DNA of 64,000 nucleotides, from assembly GCF_005860765.1 (NCBI RefSeq), contig NZ_VCEI01000011.1, positions 1,465,819 to 1,529,818 of the forward strand, read 5' to 3'. The notes beneath the pieces were generated by a model that was not told where the DNA came from, ran no database searches, and was given only the letters and a program-made list of their open reading frames with translations. The DNA comes from Dyadobacter sediminis (GTDB taxonomy: Bacteria; Bacteroidota; Bacteroidia; Cytophagales; Spirosomataceae). Made by a program: the position numbers and the translations under genes. Shown piece after piece: positions 1-9,374 of this stretch. Every line of letters begins with the position of its first letter. Position 1 is the stretch's first letter.

Positions 1-2489
1 TCAGGATTATCGCGTAAAAAATCCTGAACAATTGCTGCGGCTTCCCCGGAATGATGTCCTGCGTAAATCGTATGGACCCAGCGTGTCGGAAAGAAAATAT
101 CGCCGGTCAGCTGAATTTCCTGAAGCATGTCCAGCGAAGGCCGCAGATAAGGAATGGCACTTTTCGCCCTCAGCGGATGATGAAGGTAAGCCAATGCTTC
201 CAGCACCCAGGCTTCTTTTTCACGGTTTTCAGGTTTTTTCAGCGACTCAAAAAATGCATTGCGCTCGGCAATATTTTTACTCAGCGAAGGAATGACAAAT
301 TTCAGCTTTGCCTTGCGATCCGGATTTCCGGTATTTTCCAGTTGTTTGTTGAAAATCGGATCGTTGTCCCCGCTTCCTTTCAGAGCCAGTTCGCAGGCCA
401 GCGATATTTTATCATCTTCCGATAAAACCAGATCTTTCACAACCAGCTTCTCATTCCAGAGCAATTCCAGTTTCTGCAGTCCGTCCGGCGTAAGCGCCAC
501 GTTTTTGAACGCCCGGAAATAGGATGTTTTGATTCCCTTGTCACTGGTCTTTTCCAGTAAATCCCAAAGGACCCGTTCTGCTTTGTTCTGTAAAATAGAC
601 CGTTCTTCTGGTTCAAGAAACGTCCACCAGACTGTTTGCATGTTGGAAAGCAGATAATCCACAAGCAGCGGATTTTCTTCCTTTGGTAAAATGGTGAAGA
701 TATCATTTACAAATTTTTCGGATGAAGGCCCGTTTTCGCGAAGGAACGCTTCCCAGCTATTTACAAGCATGGCGCCTCTGAAAACCGGGTTTTGCCTCAC
801 GGTGTCCGCAACTTGATTATAGTTCTGGATGAAGTCCGCTTTGCTCGCAGTATCCATTTTGAAATAGCCATAACTGACACCATCAAAATTCGGGAATACG
901 AGCGTTTCGGGCTGTACGTCAAATGTTTTAACCTGCTTGTCGGTAAATGTAAATGCCGTGTCGCGGTAAGACTTACCGGTTGTCCATTTTACTGCAAGTG
1001 GCTGCTGCCAGATACGGCCTGAAACCGGATCTATTTCTTGGACAACCTGCATTTTTCCACCTTTACGCACCAGATCGTACGCAGGCATTCCGGGTGTTTT
1101 TACCCAGACGGCACTCCAGTCCGAAATGTTTTGTGGTGTTTTTCTATCAATAATCCGGATCAGATCGTCCCAGCGTGCATTGCCGTACGCAAAGGTTTTG
1201 AGGTACTCGCGCAAACTTTCCTGCATCCTTTTTTCCCCGATTTTGAGTTCAAGATGCTGCATGACAACCGGCGCTTTCAAGTAAATAATGGCTCCGTACA
1301 GCGTGCCGGCATTTTTGAGGTTTCCAAGTTCCTGAAGAACAGGATTCGTGCCTGCACTTCGATCCACTTCATAAGCGCCGGGATAATGTGCCAGCAGGAA
1401 ACGCAGCCGGTGATTGATTTCAGGAAAACTCGGATGGACGATTTTGGCCGCCATGAAGTTGGCAAAAACCTCTTTGAGCCAGACATCGTTAAACCAGTCC
1501 ATCGTCACCAGATCGCCAAACCACATATGCGCCGATTCATGCGCAATCACGCTGGCTCTTGACAGCTTTTTGTTAACCGACGCATTTTCATCCAGAAACA
1601 AAGACGATTCATTGTAAAATACGGAACCCGGATGCTCCATGCCGCCGTACTGAAAAGACGGGATCAGAACGAAATCAAACTTTTCGAACGGGTATGAAAC
1701 GGACGTGTAATTTTCCAGCCACGACAAGGCTTTTGCATGCAGCGAAAACACTTCATCGCTGTTTTTCCTGACTTTGACCGTATCCGTCTCGCGGTAATAC
1801 ATCGTCATTTCACGGCCGCCGACTGTTTTGACGGTTTTAAAAAACTTGCCTGCGGCAAACGCAAAAAGGTAAGAACTGATCGGCTGGGTTTTATTGAACC
1901 GATAAATATTCCGGCCATTTTCCGACCTTTTGTATTGCAGGCTTCCGTTGGAAACGGCTTCCCAGTTGGCCGGTGTTTTCAGCGTAAGCGCATAAGTTGC
2001 TTTCAGATTGGGCTGATCGAAAAGCGGAAAACACGTTGAAGCGCGGTCCGGAACAAAAAGCGTGTACAAGTATTCTTCGCTCCTGTTCAGCGAAAGATCG
2101 CCTGCAACAAACTCGATGAAAACTTCATTCCGTCCTTTTACAAGACTGGCAGATTCAATAACAATGTGCTGATTTACAAACTCGTATGCAATCGCTTTTC
2201 CATTTGACTGTACCGAAATCACATGCGAACTGTCGGTACTGAAATCAAGAACAAGAGCGGAATCCAGCGAATTCAGGTTAAAGGAAATGCGTTCTTTGCC
2301 TTTGATCCGCTCGTTTTTACCAGACGGAATGTCCAGTTCAATCGCATAATGAATGCTGTCGATGGATTTTTTACGTTGTTCGTTCAATGCATAGGAAACT
2401 CCTTTTTCCGGCCGGTAACGCTGATTTTTTTTACAACTGAAAACAAGAAAAATACCGGCAATGAAAAGGATGCTAAAAGGAAACCTCAT
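1..2489 (-). CDS. M1 family metallopeptidase lipoprotein (partial; C-terminus beyond the left edge)
   Basis: The minus-strand frame is open from the ATG at 2489 to the window edge, so the C-terminus is missing; 829 codons are visible. The N-terminus is a lipoprotein signal ending LVFSC (Cys about residue 19). The zinc site HESAH starts at residue 317 and the third ligand Glu lies 18 residues after the second His (HEXXH-X18-E, ending DVWLKE). Upstream is GGMEHPG, the counterpart of the M1 exopeptidase GAMEN motif. The family removes N-terminal residues from peptides; the lipoprotein anchor places this one on the periplasmic or surface side of a membrane. It lies 27 bases downstream of the phytase-like gene on the same strand and may share its transcript. 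Long C-terminal helical region is visible, as in large M1 enzymes. Substrate cannot be told. Confidence 0.93.
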   Translation of the reverse strand, partial: MRFPFSILFIAGIFLVFSCKKNQRYRPEKGVSYALNEQRKKSIDSIHYAIELDIPSGKNERIKGKERISFNLNSLDSALVLDFSTDSSHVISVQSNGKAIAYEFVNQHIVIESASLVKGRNEVFIEFVAGDLSLNRSEEYLYTLFVPDRASTCFPLFDQPNLKATYALTLKTPANWEAVSNGSLQYKRSENGRNIYRFNKTQPISSYLFAFAAGKFFKTVKTVGGREMTMYYRETDTVKVRKNSDEVFSLHAKALSWLENYTSVSYPFEKFDFVLIPSFQYGGMEHPGSVFYNESSLFLDENASVNKKLSRASVIAHESAHMWFGDLVTMDWFNDVWLKEVFANFMAAKIVHPSFPEINHRLRFLLAHYPGAYEVDRSAGTNPVLQELGNLKNAGTLYGAIIYLKAPVVMQHLELKIGEKRMQESLREYLKTFAYGNARWDDLIRIIDRKTPQNISDWSAVWVKTPGMPAYDLVRKGGKMQVVQEIDPVSGRIWQQPLAVKWTTGKSYRDTAFTFTDKQVKTFDVQPETLVFPNFDGVSYGYFKMDTASKADFIQNYNQVADTVRQNPVFRGAMLVNSWEAFLRENGPSSEKFVNDIFTILPKEENPLLVDYLLSNMQTVWWTFLEPEERSILQNKAERVLWDLLEKTSDKGIKTSYFRAFKNVALTPDGLQKLELLWNEKLVVKDLVLSEDDKISLACELALKGSGDNDPIFNKQLENTGNPDRKAKLKFVIPSLSKNIAERNAFFESLKKPENREKEAWVLEALAYLHHPLRAKSAIPYLRPSLDMLQEIQLTGDIFFPTRWVHTIYAGHHSGEAAAIVQDFLRDNP

Positions 2490-2516
2490 GAAAAAACAAT
2501 CGTTGATTTGAATATG

Positions 2517-3509
2517 TTACTTGTTGCGCACAGCCGATTCCTTTTCTTCCAGTAAAATGATTTGTGTCCGCTGCTTGTTTTTGGCACCCGGATTGTCGTC
2601 ACTGATCACAACGAGTTTTCTTTTCCCGTTTTCGGACGGCCACCAGGCCATTCCTTCCAGGTTATCAGGCACAAACTTCATTCCGGCATTGAAATCAAAA
2701 GCAGGCGCAGGATCTTTTTTCAGATGCTGGCCGTCGGCTGTAACCTTCCACAATTTAGCCTTAATTTTGTTTGTACCACCATTTCCTTCGTCAAAACATC
2801 TTTCCAGCACCAGCAGCTCGTCCTCACTTACGGTTAAAATCTCGGAAATTCCACCCCGCGTTTCCACCGTTCCATACGGGCATCCGCTGCGGTCAATGAC
2901 GTAGCTGTACGTCTGAAGCTGCTCATAATGGGAATCCCTGTAAAATTTGAGAAAATGAATCGTATCGTTCCCGACTTCGGTTTCTCCTTTCCAGCCGACT
3001 TCCGGCGCAACCCATACGTTTCCGTTTTCGGTAACGGCAATGGCTTCAATGCCTTTGTTATCAGCAGGAAGCGGCATAGGCGGAACCAGATAAAACGGGT
3101 TTGGCCTTGTCGGCGGAAAAGATTCATAAACAGAAACCCAGGTTGTGGTGTCCGTATTTTCGTCATTCGCCTTGTACTCATTTTCGATGGCATAAAAATA
3201 ATTGCCCGTCATGGCATCATACCGCACGGATTCAAACCAGCTCCAGTTATTTTTCACAAGTGAAGCCGTACTTTTCCGGTCAAAGTCACGGATATTTTGA
3301 ATGCTGTCAAAGACAAAATAATTTCCACGGTCGCTCGCCAGATGCCATTGTTTTTTGGACGGAATATATTCAATGGCCGAAATGCCGTGCAGCAGTCCGG
3401 CGGGTTTCAGTGGAAGAATGGTGCTGTCCGAAAAAGTAAATTGCATGGACTGCGCTTCGCACTGGAAAATCCGGAAGATAATCAGAATGCTTAGAATTGT
3501 TTTTTTCAT
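2517..3509 (-). CDS. Secreted esterase-like phytase-domain protein
   Basis: A 330-residue protein with a signal peptide (MKKTILSILIIF... cleaved near CEAQS). The body resembles the family annotated as 'esterase-like activity of phytase' (PF13449), a beta-propeller fold: residues GISAIEYIP, SDRGNYF, KGIEAIAV and NLEGMAWW are the recurrent blade motifs typical of it. Family members are usually periplasmic and their true substrates are mostly unknown, so hydrolysis of phosphate or ester substrates is only a family-level inference. It precedes the M1 peptidase on the same strand. The ATG at 3509 gives the signal peptide directly and is preferred. Confidence 0.8.
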   Translation of the reverse strand: MKKTILSILIIFRIFQCEAQSMQFTFSDSTILPLKPAGLLHGISAIEYIPSKKQWHLASDRGNYFVFDSIQNIRDFDRKSTASLVKNNWSWFESVRYDAMTGNYFYAIENEYKANDENTDTTTWVSVYESFPPTRPNPFYLVPPMPLPADNKGIEAIAVTENGNVWVAPEVGWKGETEVGNDTIHFLKFYRDSHYEQLQTYSYVIDRSGCPYGTVETRGGISEILTVSEDELLVLERCFDEGNGGTNKIKAKLWKVTADGQHLKKDPAPAFDFNAGMKFVPDNLEGMAWWPSENGKRKLVVISDDNPGAKNKQRTQIILLEEKESAVRNK

Positions 3510-3683
3510 GGTTGAAATGATCCTTTTTTATGGCTAATTTTTAATAAAATCCGTATTGCTGAAAATTTATCAGCATATTGGGCAAAGATGATGAAATATT
3601 TAAAAACGAGACTTTCCGTTCACTAAACCGCATTTTTTATCTTTTTGCGAACCACTTTGCATGTATAAAATCCTTGAAACTGC

Positions 3684-6047
3684 ATGAATTACCGCTTCCC
3701 TTTTTTCCTGTTCCTGTTATTTACAAATGCCTCGCTTTCCGCACAGTCTCTTGCTCCGCTTACTGTTGAAAAAATCATGAGAGATCCCAAAATGTGGATC
3801 GGAACGTCGCCCTCGGACATAACCTGGGCGGACAATTCGGCTTCGGTTTATTTTGAATGGAACCCGGATAAAAATCCGGGCGATTCCTTATATAACTATT
3901 CGCTTGGCACTAAAAAAATCAGTAAAGTCACGCTAGAAGAACGCAAAAGAATGCCCGGAAAAAACGGCGTTTACAACCGGCTTCATACCGCAAGACTGTA
4001 TGAAAAAAAGGACGATATTTTTCTGATCAGCTATAAGGATTTCAGCATTCGGCAGCTTACAAACACAGTCGAAAAAGAACAGGACCCTGAATTCAGCGGC
4101 GATGAAAAAAGTGTGATTTTCAAACGAGGCAACAATCTTTTCAGCATTTCGCTCTCGTCCGGACTTCTGTCGCAGCTGACGGATTTCAAAACCGGCAATA
4201 AAAAGTCCGAACCCAAACCGGACGAGTCTGAGAAATTCCTGGAAGCCGAGCAACTGGCGCTTTTCAAGGTTTTACAGGAAAGAAAAAGCAAAAAAGAGGC
4301 AGGCAAAAAAATTTCGGAAGCAGAAAAACCCGCGTATCCAAAGGAAATTTATTTAGGAGAAAAAGCCGTTTCCAATCAGCAGGCTAGCCCGGACAATCAC
4401 TTTGTAACGTATCGTCTGACCAAACCGGATAAATCTGCCAAAACCACAAACATTCCGGAGTACGTCACCGAATCAGGCTTTACGGAGGATATTCCGGGCA
4501 GGACAAAAGTCGGGGCACCGACTTCCGACTATGAATTCTGGGTTTATGATGCAAAAAAAGACACGGCCCGGATGGTAAGTGCAAAAGACATCCCGGGCAT
4601 CCGCGATAAACCGGACTTTCTTAAAGATTATCCGAATAGGGATACCGTACAAATGGACAGAAAAGTTATTTTTCACGGTCCGTACTGGTCTGAAAACGGG
4701 CAGCAAGCCGTCGTGATTATCCGCTCCACGGACAACAAAGACCGATGGATTATGGCTTTTGATCCGGATTCGCTTTCGCTGAAATTGCTGGACAGGCAAC
4801 GCGATGAAGCATGGATCGGCGGACCGGGAATCGGAAATTATCCGATGAGCGCAGGCGTTTCCGGCTGGCTCGACAACCGTACTTTTTATTTTCAGAGTGA
4901 AGAAACAGGCTATTCGCACCTGTATGCAGTAGATGTACTTACGGGTGTAAAATCAGCATTAACTGCCGGAAAGTTTGAAGTGCAGAATGTGATTCTTTCT
5001 GCCAGTAAAAAGCAATTTTACCTGATAACCAATGAGGTACATCCCGGCGAGCAGCATGTATACCGGATGTCGGCCAAAGGCGGAAATCGCATCCGCCTCA
5101 CGCACAATCCCGGTGCGCATGAAGTAACCTTGTCACCGGATGAAAGTAAGATCGCACTGCGTTACTCCAACAGCAATACGCCATGGGAACTGTATATTAT
5201 GAATAATCCAAAGTCGGACGAAATCATCAAACCGGAACTAATTACACGTTCCACTTCAGCAGAGTTCAATTCCTATGCATGGCGGAAGGCAAAGATTGTA
5301 ACTTTTAAAACCGGTGATGAAAAAGAAGTTTATGCAAGAATTTACGAACCGGTGAAGTCCAACGGGAAAGCAGTGATTTTTGTCCACGGTGCGGGCTATC
5401 TCCAGAATGCGCACCATTGGTGGAGCCAGTACTTCCGCGAATACATGTTCAATAACCTGCTTACCGATCTGGGTTACACCGTACTGGATATGGATTACCG
5501 GGCAAGTTCCGGCTACGGGCGCGACTGGCGTACGGGAATTTACAGGCATATGGGCGGAAAAGATCTGACGGACCATACGGACGGCGCCAAATGGCTGATC
5601 AGCAATTACAAAATCAATCTTGAAAAAATAGGAATTTACGGCGGCTCTTACGGCGGGTTCATCACACTAATGGCCTTGTTTACAACGCCGGATGTTTTCA
5701 AAGCCGGCGCCGCTTTGCGGCCTGTAACAGACTGGTCCGCTTATAATCACGGGTACACTTCCAATATCCTGAACCTGCCGCAAACAGACAGTCTGGCTTA
5801 CAGAAGAAGTTCTCCGGTTTACCATGCAGCCGGTCTAAAAAGTCATTTGCTGATCTGTCACGGTATGCTTGATGTGAACGTGCATTATCAGGATGTGGTG
5901 CGATTGTCGCAAAGGCTGATTGAGCTGGGGAAAGAGAATTGGGAACTTGCCTCCTACCCGATGGAAGATCATGCATTTACAGAAGCCTCTTCGTGGACGG
6001 ATGAATACAAACGGATTCTGAAATTGTTTGAGGAGCAGTTAAAATAA
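3684..6047 (+). CDS. S9 family serine peptidase (prolyl oligopeptidase / DPP-IV type), secreted
   Basis: A 787-residue protein with a signal peptide ending in SLSAQS. The N-terminal two thirds are WD40/TolB-like propeller repeats, and the C-terminal third is an alpha/beta hydrolase. The catalytic triad can be read: Ser655 in GGSYGG, Asp730 in HGMLDVNVH and His763 in MEDHAF. HGAGYLQNAHHWW is the usual oxyanion-side segment. Enzymes of this family cleave short peptides, often after Pro or Ala, and in Bacteroidota they work in the periplasm on imported peptides. It reads away from the phytase-like gene and converges with the stress-protein-like gene, with a shared hairpin in between. A charged Lys/Glu insertion (EKFLEAEQ to KEAGKKISEAEK) lies at about residues 170-220. 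Confidence 0.93.
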   Translation: MNYRFPFFLFLLFTNASLSAQSLAPLTVEKIMRDPKMWIGTSPSDITWADNSASVYFEWNPDKNPGDSLYNYSLGTKKISKVTLEERKRMPGKNGVYNRLHTARLYEKKDDIFLISYKDFSIRQLTNTVEKEQDPEFSGDEKSVIFKRGNNLFSISLSSGLLSQLTDFKTGNKKSEPKPDESEKFLEAEQLALFKVLQERKSKKEAGKKISEAEKPAYPKEIYLGEKAVSNQQASPDNHFVTYRLTKPDKSAKTTNIPEYVTESGFTEDIPGRTKVGAPTSDYEFWVYDAKKDTARMVSAKDIPGIRDKPDFLKDYPNRDTVQMDRKVIFHGPYWSENGQQAVVIIRSTDNKDRWIMAFDPDSLSLKLLDRQRDEAWIGGPGIGNYPMSAGVSGWLDNRTFYFQSEETGYSHLYAVDVLTGVKSALTAGKFEVQNVILSASKKQFYLITNEVHPGEQHVYRMSAKGGNRIRLTHNPGAHEVTLSPDESKIALRYSNSNTPWELYIMNNPKSDEIIKPELITRSTSAEFNSYAWRKAKIVTFKTGDEKEVYARIYEPVKSNGKAVIFVHGAGYLQNAHHWWSQYFREYMFNNLLTDLGYTVLDMDYRASSGYGRDWRTGIYRHMGGKDLTDHTDGAKWLISNYKINLEKIGIYGGSYGGFITLMALFTTPDVFKAGAALRPVTDWSAYNHGYTSNILNLPQTDSLAYRRSSPVYHAAGLKSHLLICHGMLDVNVHYQDVVRLSQRLIELGKENWELASYPMEDHAFTEASSWTDEYKRILKLFEEQLK

Positions 6048-6076
6048 CAGCCGGCACAAGTTGCCTTTGCTGGCTG
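6048..6076. terminator. Bidirectional hairpin between convergent genes
   Basis: CAGCCGGC at 6048-6055 and GCTGGCTG at 6069-6076 pair with one mismatch around a 13-base loop, directly after the S9 peptidase stop and followed by TCTGTATTTTTA. Its position between two convergent stops suggests a shared transcription terminator. The T tract is interrupted. Confidence 0.55.
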
Positions 6077-6085
6077 TCTGTATTT

Positions 6086-6592
6086 TTATGCAGCGTGACT
6101 GATTTTTCTCACAAGCGGAAATCCGCCGTAATATTCCCAAAGATTGATGATGTAATTTCTTTCGCTCACCGTATGCAGGTTGAAATCAATCAGGATTTCA
6201 CCTTCCTTGATACGACTCTGAAAATAGGCCGCATATTCATCCGACATGACCGAGCCGGAAAGCGCCCGGAAACCGCCGTCGGTAAAATTGCCGGCTACAA
6301 CCAGCGAAAGTCCGGGAATGGCAACGAACCTTCCGAACACATCCAGTGCATCGGAAATACTGGAAACTTCCGGTTCCCTGCCGTTTTCTCTGAACGAATT
6401 GCTGTTCAGGTAAAAATCTATATCATGCTGAGTAAAAAGCTTCTGATGCGTTTCTTCTGACATGATGAGGGTGATTTCGTATGGTTTGTAACCAAATTCC
6501 AGTAAAGCATGATATGCATTATCTGCGTCTTGGATCGTGGAAAAAACACCGGTGATTGTGTTGATGCTTTTTTTGTTAAGTATAGTATTCAT
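6086..6592 (-). CDS. General-stress-protein-17M/YflT-like protein
   Basis: A soluble 168-residue protein without signal peptide. The start ITGVFSTIQDADNAYHALLEFGY followed by an EITLIMS strand resembles the heat-induced stress protein YflT / general stress protein 17M domain, which has a ferredoxin-like beta-alpha-beta pattern. A central Gly-rich hydrophobic part (IPGLSLVVAGNFTDGGF) is also usual in that group, and a second short beta-alpha unit ends the protein (EGEILIDFNLHTVSE). Biochemical role in the family is not known to me. It is a single gene, convergent with the S9 peptidase. Confidence 0.55.
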   Translation of the reverse strand: MNTILNKKSINTITGVFSTIQDADNAYHALLEFGYKPYEITLIMSEETHQKLFTQHDIDFYLNSNSFRENGREPEVSSISDALDVFGRFVAIPGLSLVVAGNFTDGGFRALSGSVMSDEYAAYFQSRIKEGEILIDFNLHTVSERNYIINLWEYYGGFPLVRKISHAA

Positions 6593-6853
6593 AGCGGTTC
6601 GGGCGATAGTTCAGGATATGTTTATTCAGGATTTAAGTATATATAAAAGTGTTCCCGGCAAACGGACTTTCAAACCGCTTTATTTGGGCCAAAATCCGTG
6701 TGGCTTAAGTTCCACATCACCATTTACGGAAATTCCGACCCGAGAATGAGGAGCTTTTGCAATAAATTGCGGCGATTGAGTATTTATAAATTGACTTTGT
6801 CTTATACCCGTCAGCAACAGATCTTTGTAACATCCAATAATCAATATTTCAGA

Positions 6854-7636
6854 ATGACTATTTTTTTCAACAAAAAGACCGTAATATTTTTCCAGACCAT
6901 GCTTGCGGTTGCAGTTGTTTCTGCGGCTCATGCTCAGGTCGGTGTGGGAACAAAACCACCGAAAGGTGCAGAAGTATATATGGACGGCAGCCGTAAAATG
7001 CTCGACGAAAAGTGGATTTACTGGAACGGGCCAAGACTCGCAGCCAAGCCGCCGATCAAATGGACGGTTGTAAATGATCCTGTGGATAAAGGAACGGTTA
7101 TCAACTGCAACGATCCGGCATCACAGGGCGGCTTGTACGGCTCGGCTGATATTGTAACCAAAAAACAGTTTAAAGATTTTCGTGCGCATGTGGAATTCCT
7201 GATTACCAAGCCCGGCGGCAATAGCGGCGTTTATCTTCAGAACAGGTATGAAATTCAGGTACTGGACGGCGATTCCACTTCACACGGCATGGCAGCCGTC
7301 ATCAACGAATCCAAATCGCCCTATTATGCTTACAACGGCGTTGGAAAATGGAATGCATACGATATTCTTTTCCGTGCGGCGCGGTTCAAAGACGGCAAAC
7401 TGACGGAACAGCCTACGGTTACTTTGTATTTCAATGGAAAAAAGGTGCATACCAACCAGAAAATCAGTCAGGTATGGGGCGGGCCGAATTCCGGAATTGA
7501 CGGCGGCAACGATGGTGGCAAAGGCATTACGGACACACCCGGAGGTTTGAAATTACAGTCCGAAGGTCACGACGTGTATTTCAGAAATATCTGGATCAAG
7601 GAAATGGAGCTTGTCAGCCCGGACACTGATTTCTGA
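6854..7636 (+). CDS. DUF1080 family protein (3-keto-disaccharide hydrolase-like), secreted
   Basis: A 260-residue protein from the ATG at 6854. That start gives a clean signal peptide (MTIFFNKKT..., hydrophobic core, AHAQ cleavage); the frame stays open upstream to 6698 but the extra 52 residues look non-coding. The mature part is a concanavalin-like beta-sandwich of the DUF1080 / 3-keto-disaccharide hydrolase family: FRAHVEFLITKPGGNSGVYLQ at the centre and YEIQVLD soon after are hallmark segments, with a Gly-rich GIDGGNDGGKGITDTPGG loop near the end. Family members act on glycans in the periplasm or at the surface; the substrate here cannot be told. A strong terminator follows. Confidence 0.85.
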   Translation: MTIFFNKKTVIFFQTMLAVAVVSAAHAQVGVGTKPPKGAEVYMDGSRKMLDEKWIYWNGPRLAAKPPIKWTVVNDPVDKGTVINCNDPASQGGLYGSADIVTKKQFKDFRAHVEFLITKPGGNSGVYLQNRYEIQVLDGDSTSHGMAAVINESKSPYYAYNGVGKWNAYDILFRAARFKDGKLTEQPTVTLYFNGKKVHTNQKISQVWGGPNSGIDGGNDGGKGITDTPGGLKLQSEGHDVYFRNIWIKEMELVSPDTDF

Positions 7637-7657
7637 TTAACAAATAAAAAGCATTTC

Positions 7658-7695
7658 AACCGGCAGGCATTTTTTGGGCTTTGCCGGTTTTTTTG
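7658..7695 (+). terminator. Rho-independent terminator after the DUF1080 gene
   Basis: AACCGGCA at 7658-7665 pairs with TGCCGGTT at 7682-7689 and runs straight into a T tract (7688-7694). It sits 22 bases after the stop of the DUF1080 gene. Confidence 0.8.
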
Positions 7696-7985
7696 GCTAT
7701 TAGCTTTTAGCTTTGGGTTTTTGATATATTACGGTTTAAACTAGCAGCAAAATGTCACATTGTAAGCGTTCAATCATTAACCGCTAATAGCCAGCAGCTA
7801 ACAGCTAATAGCCAGAATCCAACCGCCACTAACTACTTTAATCATTTTTTCAGCTTTGGCTTTTCACAATTTAGCTTTTAGCTTTATCATGGATTAAAGT
7901 TTAAACCACCAGCAAATCGCAAACGGCTAACCCCTAAAAGCCAATAGCCAATAGCTAACCGCCAATAGCCAGCATCCAACCGCCA
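7695..7985. repeat. Duplicated palindromic AGCTAATAGCC-type intergenic repeat
   Basis: Nearly the whole 354-base gap between the DUF1080 gene and the serine hydrolase is two imperfect copies of one element, about 7695-7829 and 7848-7985. Each copy starts with GGCT...AGCTTTTAGCTTT, has a central TTTAAAC followed by ...CAGCAAA, and ends with a run of GCTAAnAGCCAATAGCC-like words and ATCCAACCGCCA. The ends are inverted to each other: GGCTATTAGC at 7695-7704 matches GCTAATAGCC at 7783-7792 and again at 7804-7813. It therefore could fold into a long imperfect hairpin. Related arms occur at 20324-20373 and 49311-49330. No gene is visible inside. Confidence 0.7.
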
Positions 7986-7990
7986 TCATT

Positions 7991-9322
7991 ATGAGAAAAA
8001 CCGTTTTGCTCAGCCTGATCCTTTGTTTATTGTTTTCTTTAAAAGGCTGTACCCAAAGTCTGGATTCAGACAAACTCGACAGCTTGCTGGATCTTCTGGA
8101 AACAAACAACAAGGCTATGGTCAGCGTGGCGATCAGTAAAAACGGGAATGTTCTTTATTCAAAAGCAACAGGCTACGCCTCGATCAGCAGCAAAGAAAAG
8201 ATACCCGCGACAGTCCATACGCTTTACCGCATCGGTTCCATAACCAAGATGTTTACGGCAACAATGATTTTTCAGCTGGTTGAAGAAAAGAAACTCAAAC
8301 TGGATGCAACGCTGGAAACCTACTTCCCGACCATTCCCAATTCCGGACAGATAACCATTGAAAACCTGCTGAATCACCGAAGCGGAATCCACAACTTTAC
8401 CGATGAAGCCGGTTTCGAGGATTACATGACGCAAGCCAAAACACAGCAGGAAATGGTGGCGATTATTGCCGCCGGAAAATCAGATTTCAGCCCCGGACAA
8501 AAAGCATCTTACAGCAATTCCAATTACGTCCTGCTCGGTTATATAATCGAAAAAATAACCGGAAAATCGTATGCCGAGAACCTGAAAAGCCGGATTTTAG
8601 ACAAAATTCAGTTGAAAGAAACGTACTATGGTGGAAAAATCAATCCTGCAAAGCATGAAAGCTACTCGTATACTTTCAATGGAAAATGGACGCAGATGCC
8701 TGAGTCGGACATGAGCATTCCGGCCGGCGCAGGCGCACTTGTGTCCACGCCTACTGAACTTAACAAATTCATTACCGCACTTTTTTCAGGAAAACTGATT
8801 TCAGAAGCAAGCCTTAATCAAATGAAAACCATTACGGACGGTTATGGAATGGGGCTTTTTCAGGTTCCGTTTGAATACAGAAAAGGATACGGGCACAACG
8901 GCAAAATCGATGAATTTGCTTCCAGCCTTTACTATTTTCCGGACGACAGCCTAGCCGTTGCCATATGCAGCAACGGATTATCATACGCCATGAACGACAT
9001 CCTGATCGCCATGCTCGGTACGTATTATAAAAGACCGTTTTCACTTCCCGAATTCAAAACCATCAGCCTCAAACCGGAAGCGCTCAATCCGTATCTCGGG
9101 ACTTATTCCTGTCCGCAATTGCCGTTTATGATCACGGTCGCAAAGGAAGGCAATATCCTGACGGCCAAGGCAACCGGCCAGCCGTTGCTTAAACTGGATG
9201 CAGTAAAACCGGACGTTTTCCGGTTCGATAAAGCAGGCATTGAAATGGAGTTTTTTACCGCAAAAAGCGAGTTTGTATTAAAGCAGGCGGGCGGCACATA
9301 CGTGTTCAAAAGAGAGTATTAA
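7991..9322 (+). CDS. Serine hydrolase lipoprotein, class C beta-lactamase / PBP4* family
   Basis: A 443-residue protein with a lipoprotein signal (LFSLKGC, Cys20). The three active-site motifs of the class C beta-lactamase-like fold are present: SxxK at Ser83-Ile-Thr-Lys86, YSN at Tyr174, and HNG at His302 (the KTG-equivalent box). After residue 350 there is a separate beta-rich tail (PYLGTYSCPQLPFMITV) like the domain annotated DUF3471 in related hydrolases. Proteins of this type are D-aminopeptidases, esterases or cell-wall hydrolases more often than true beta-lactamases, so resistance should not be inferred. The ATG at 7991 follows the palindromic repeat immediately. Confidence 0.88.
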   Translation: MRKTVLLSLILCLLFSLKGCTQSLDSDKLDSLLDLLETNNKAMVSVAISKNGNVLYSKATGYASISSKEKIPATVHTLYRIGSITKMFTATMIFQLVEEKKLKLDATLETYFPTIPNSGQITIENLLNHRSGIHNFTDEAGFEDYMTQAKTQQEMVAIIAAGKSDFSPGQKASYSNSNYVLLGYIIEKITGKSYAENLKSRILDKIQLKETYYGGKINPAKHESYSYTFNGKWTQMPESDMSIPAGAGALVSTPTELNKFITALFSGKLISEASLNQMKTITDGYGMGLFQVPFEYRKGYGHNGKIDEFASSLYYFPDDSLAVAICSNGLSYAMNDILIAMLGTYYKRPFSLPEFKTISLKPEALNPYLGTYSCPQLPFMITVAKEGNILTAKATGQPLLKLDAVKPDVFRFDKAGIEMEFFTAKSEFVLKQAGGTYVFKREY

Positions 9323-9374
9323 GCTGCTTATGGCATGAAATTAGTGTCTGGCAAAGCAAAAATCCTTTTACAAT

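Noticed and set aside
7991..9322. Serine hydrolase as an antibiotic-resistance AmpC beta-lactamase
   Set aside because: Motifs are those of the wider SxxK hydrolase family (HNG third box, extra C-terminal domain), and no ampR-like regulator is adjacent.
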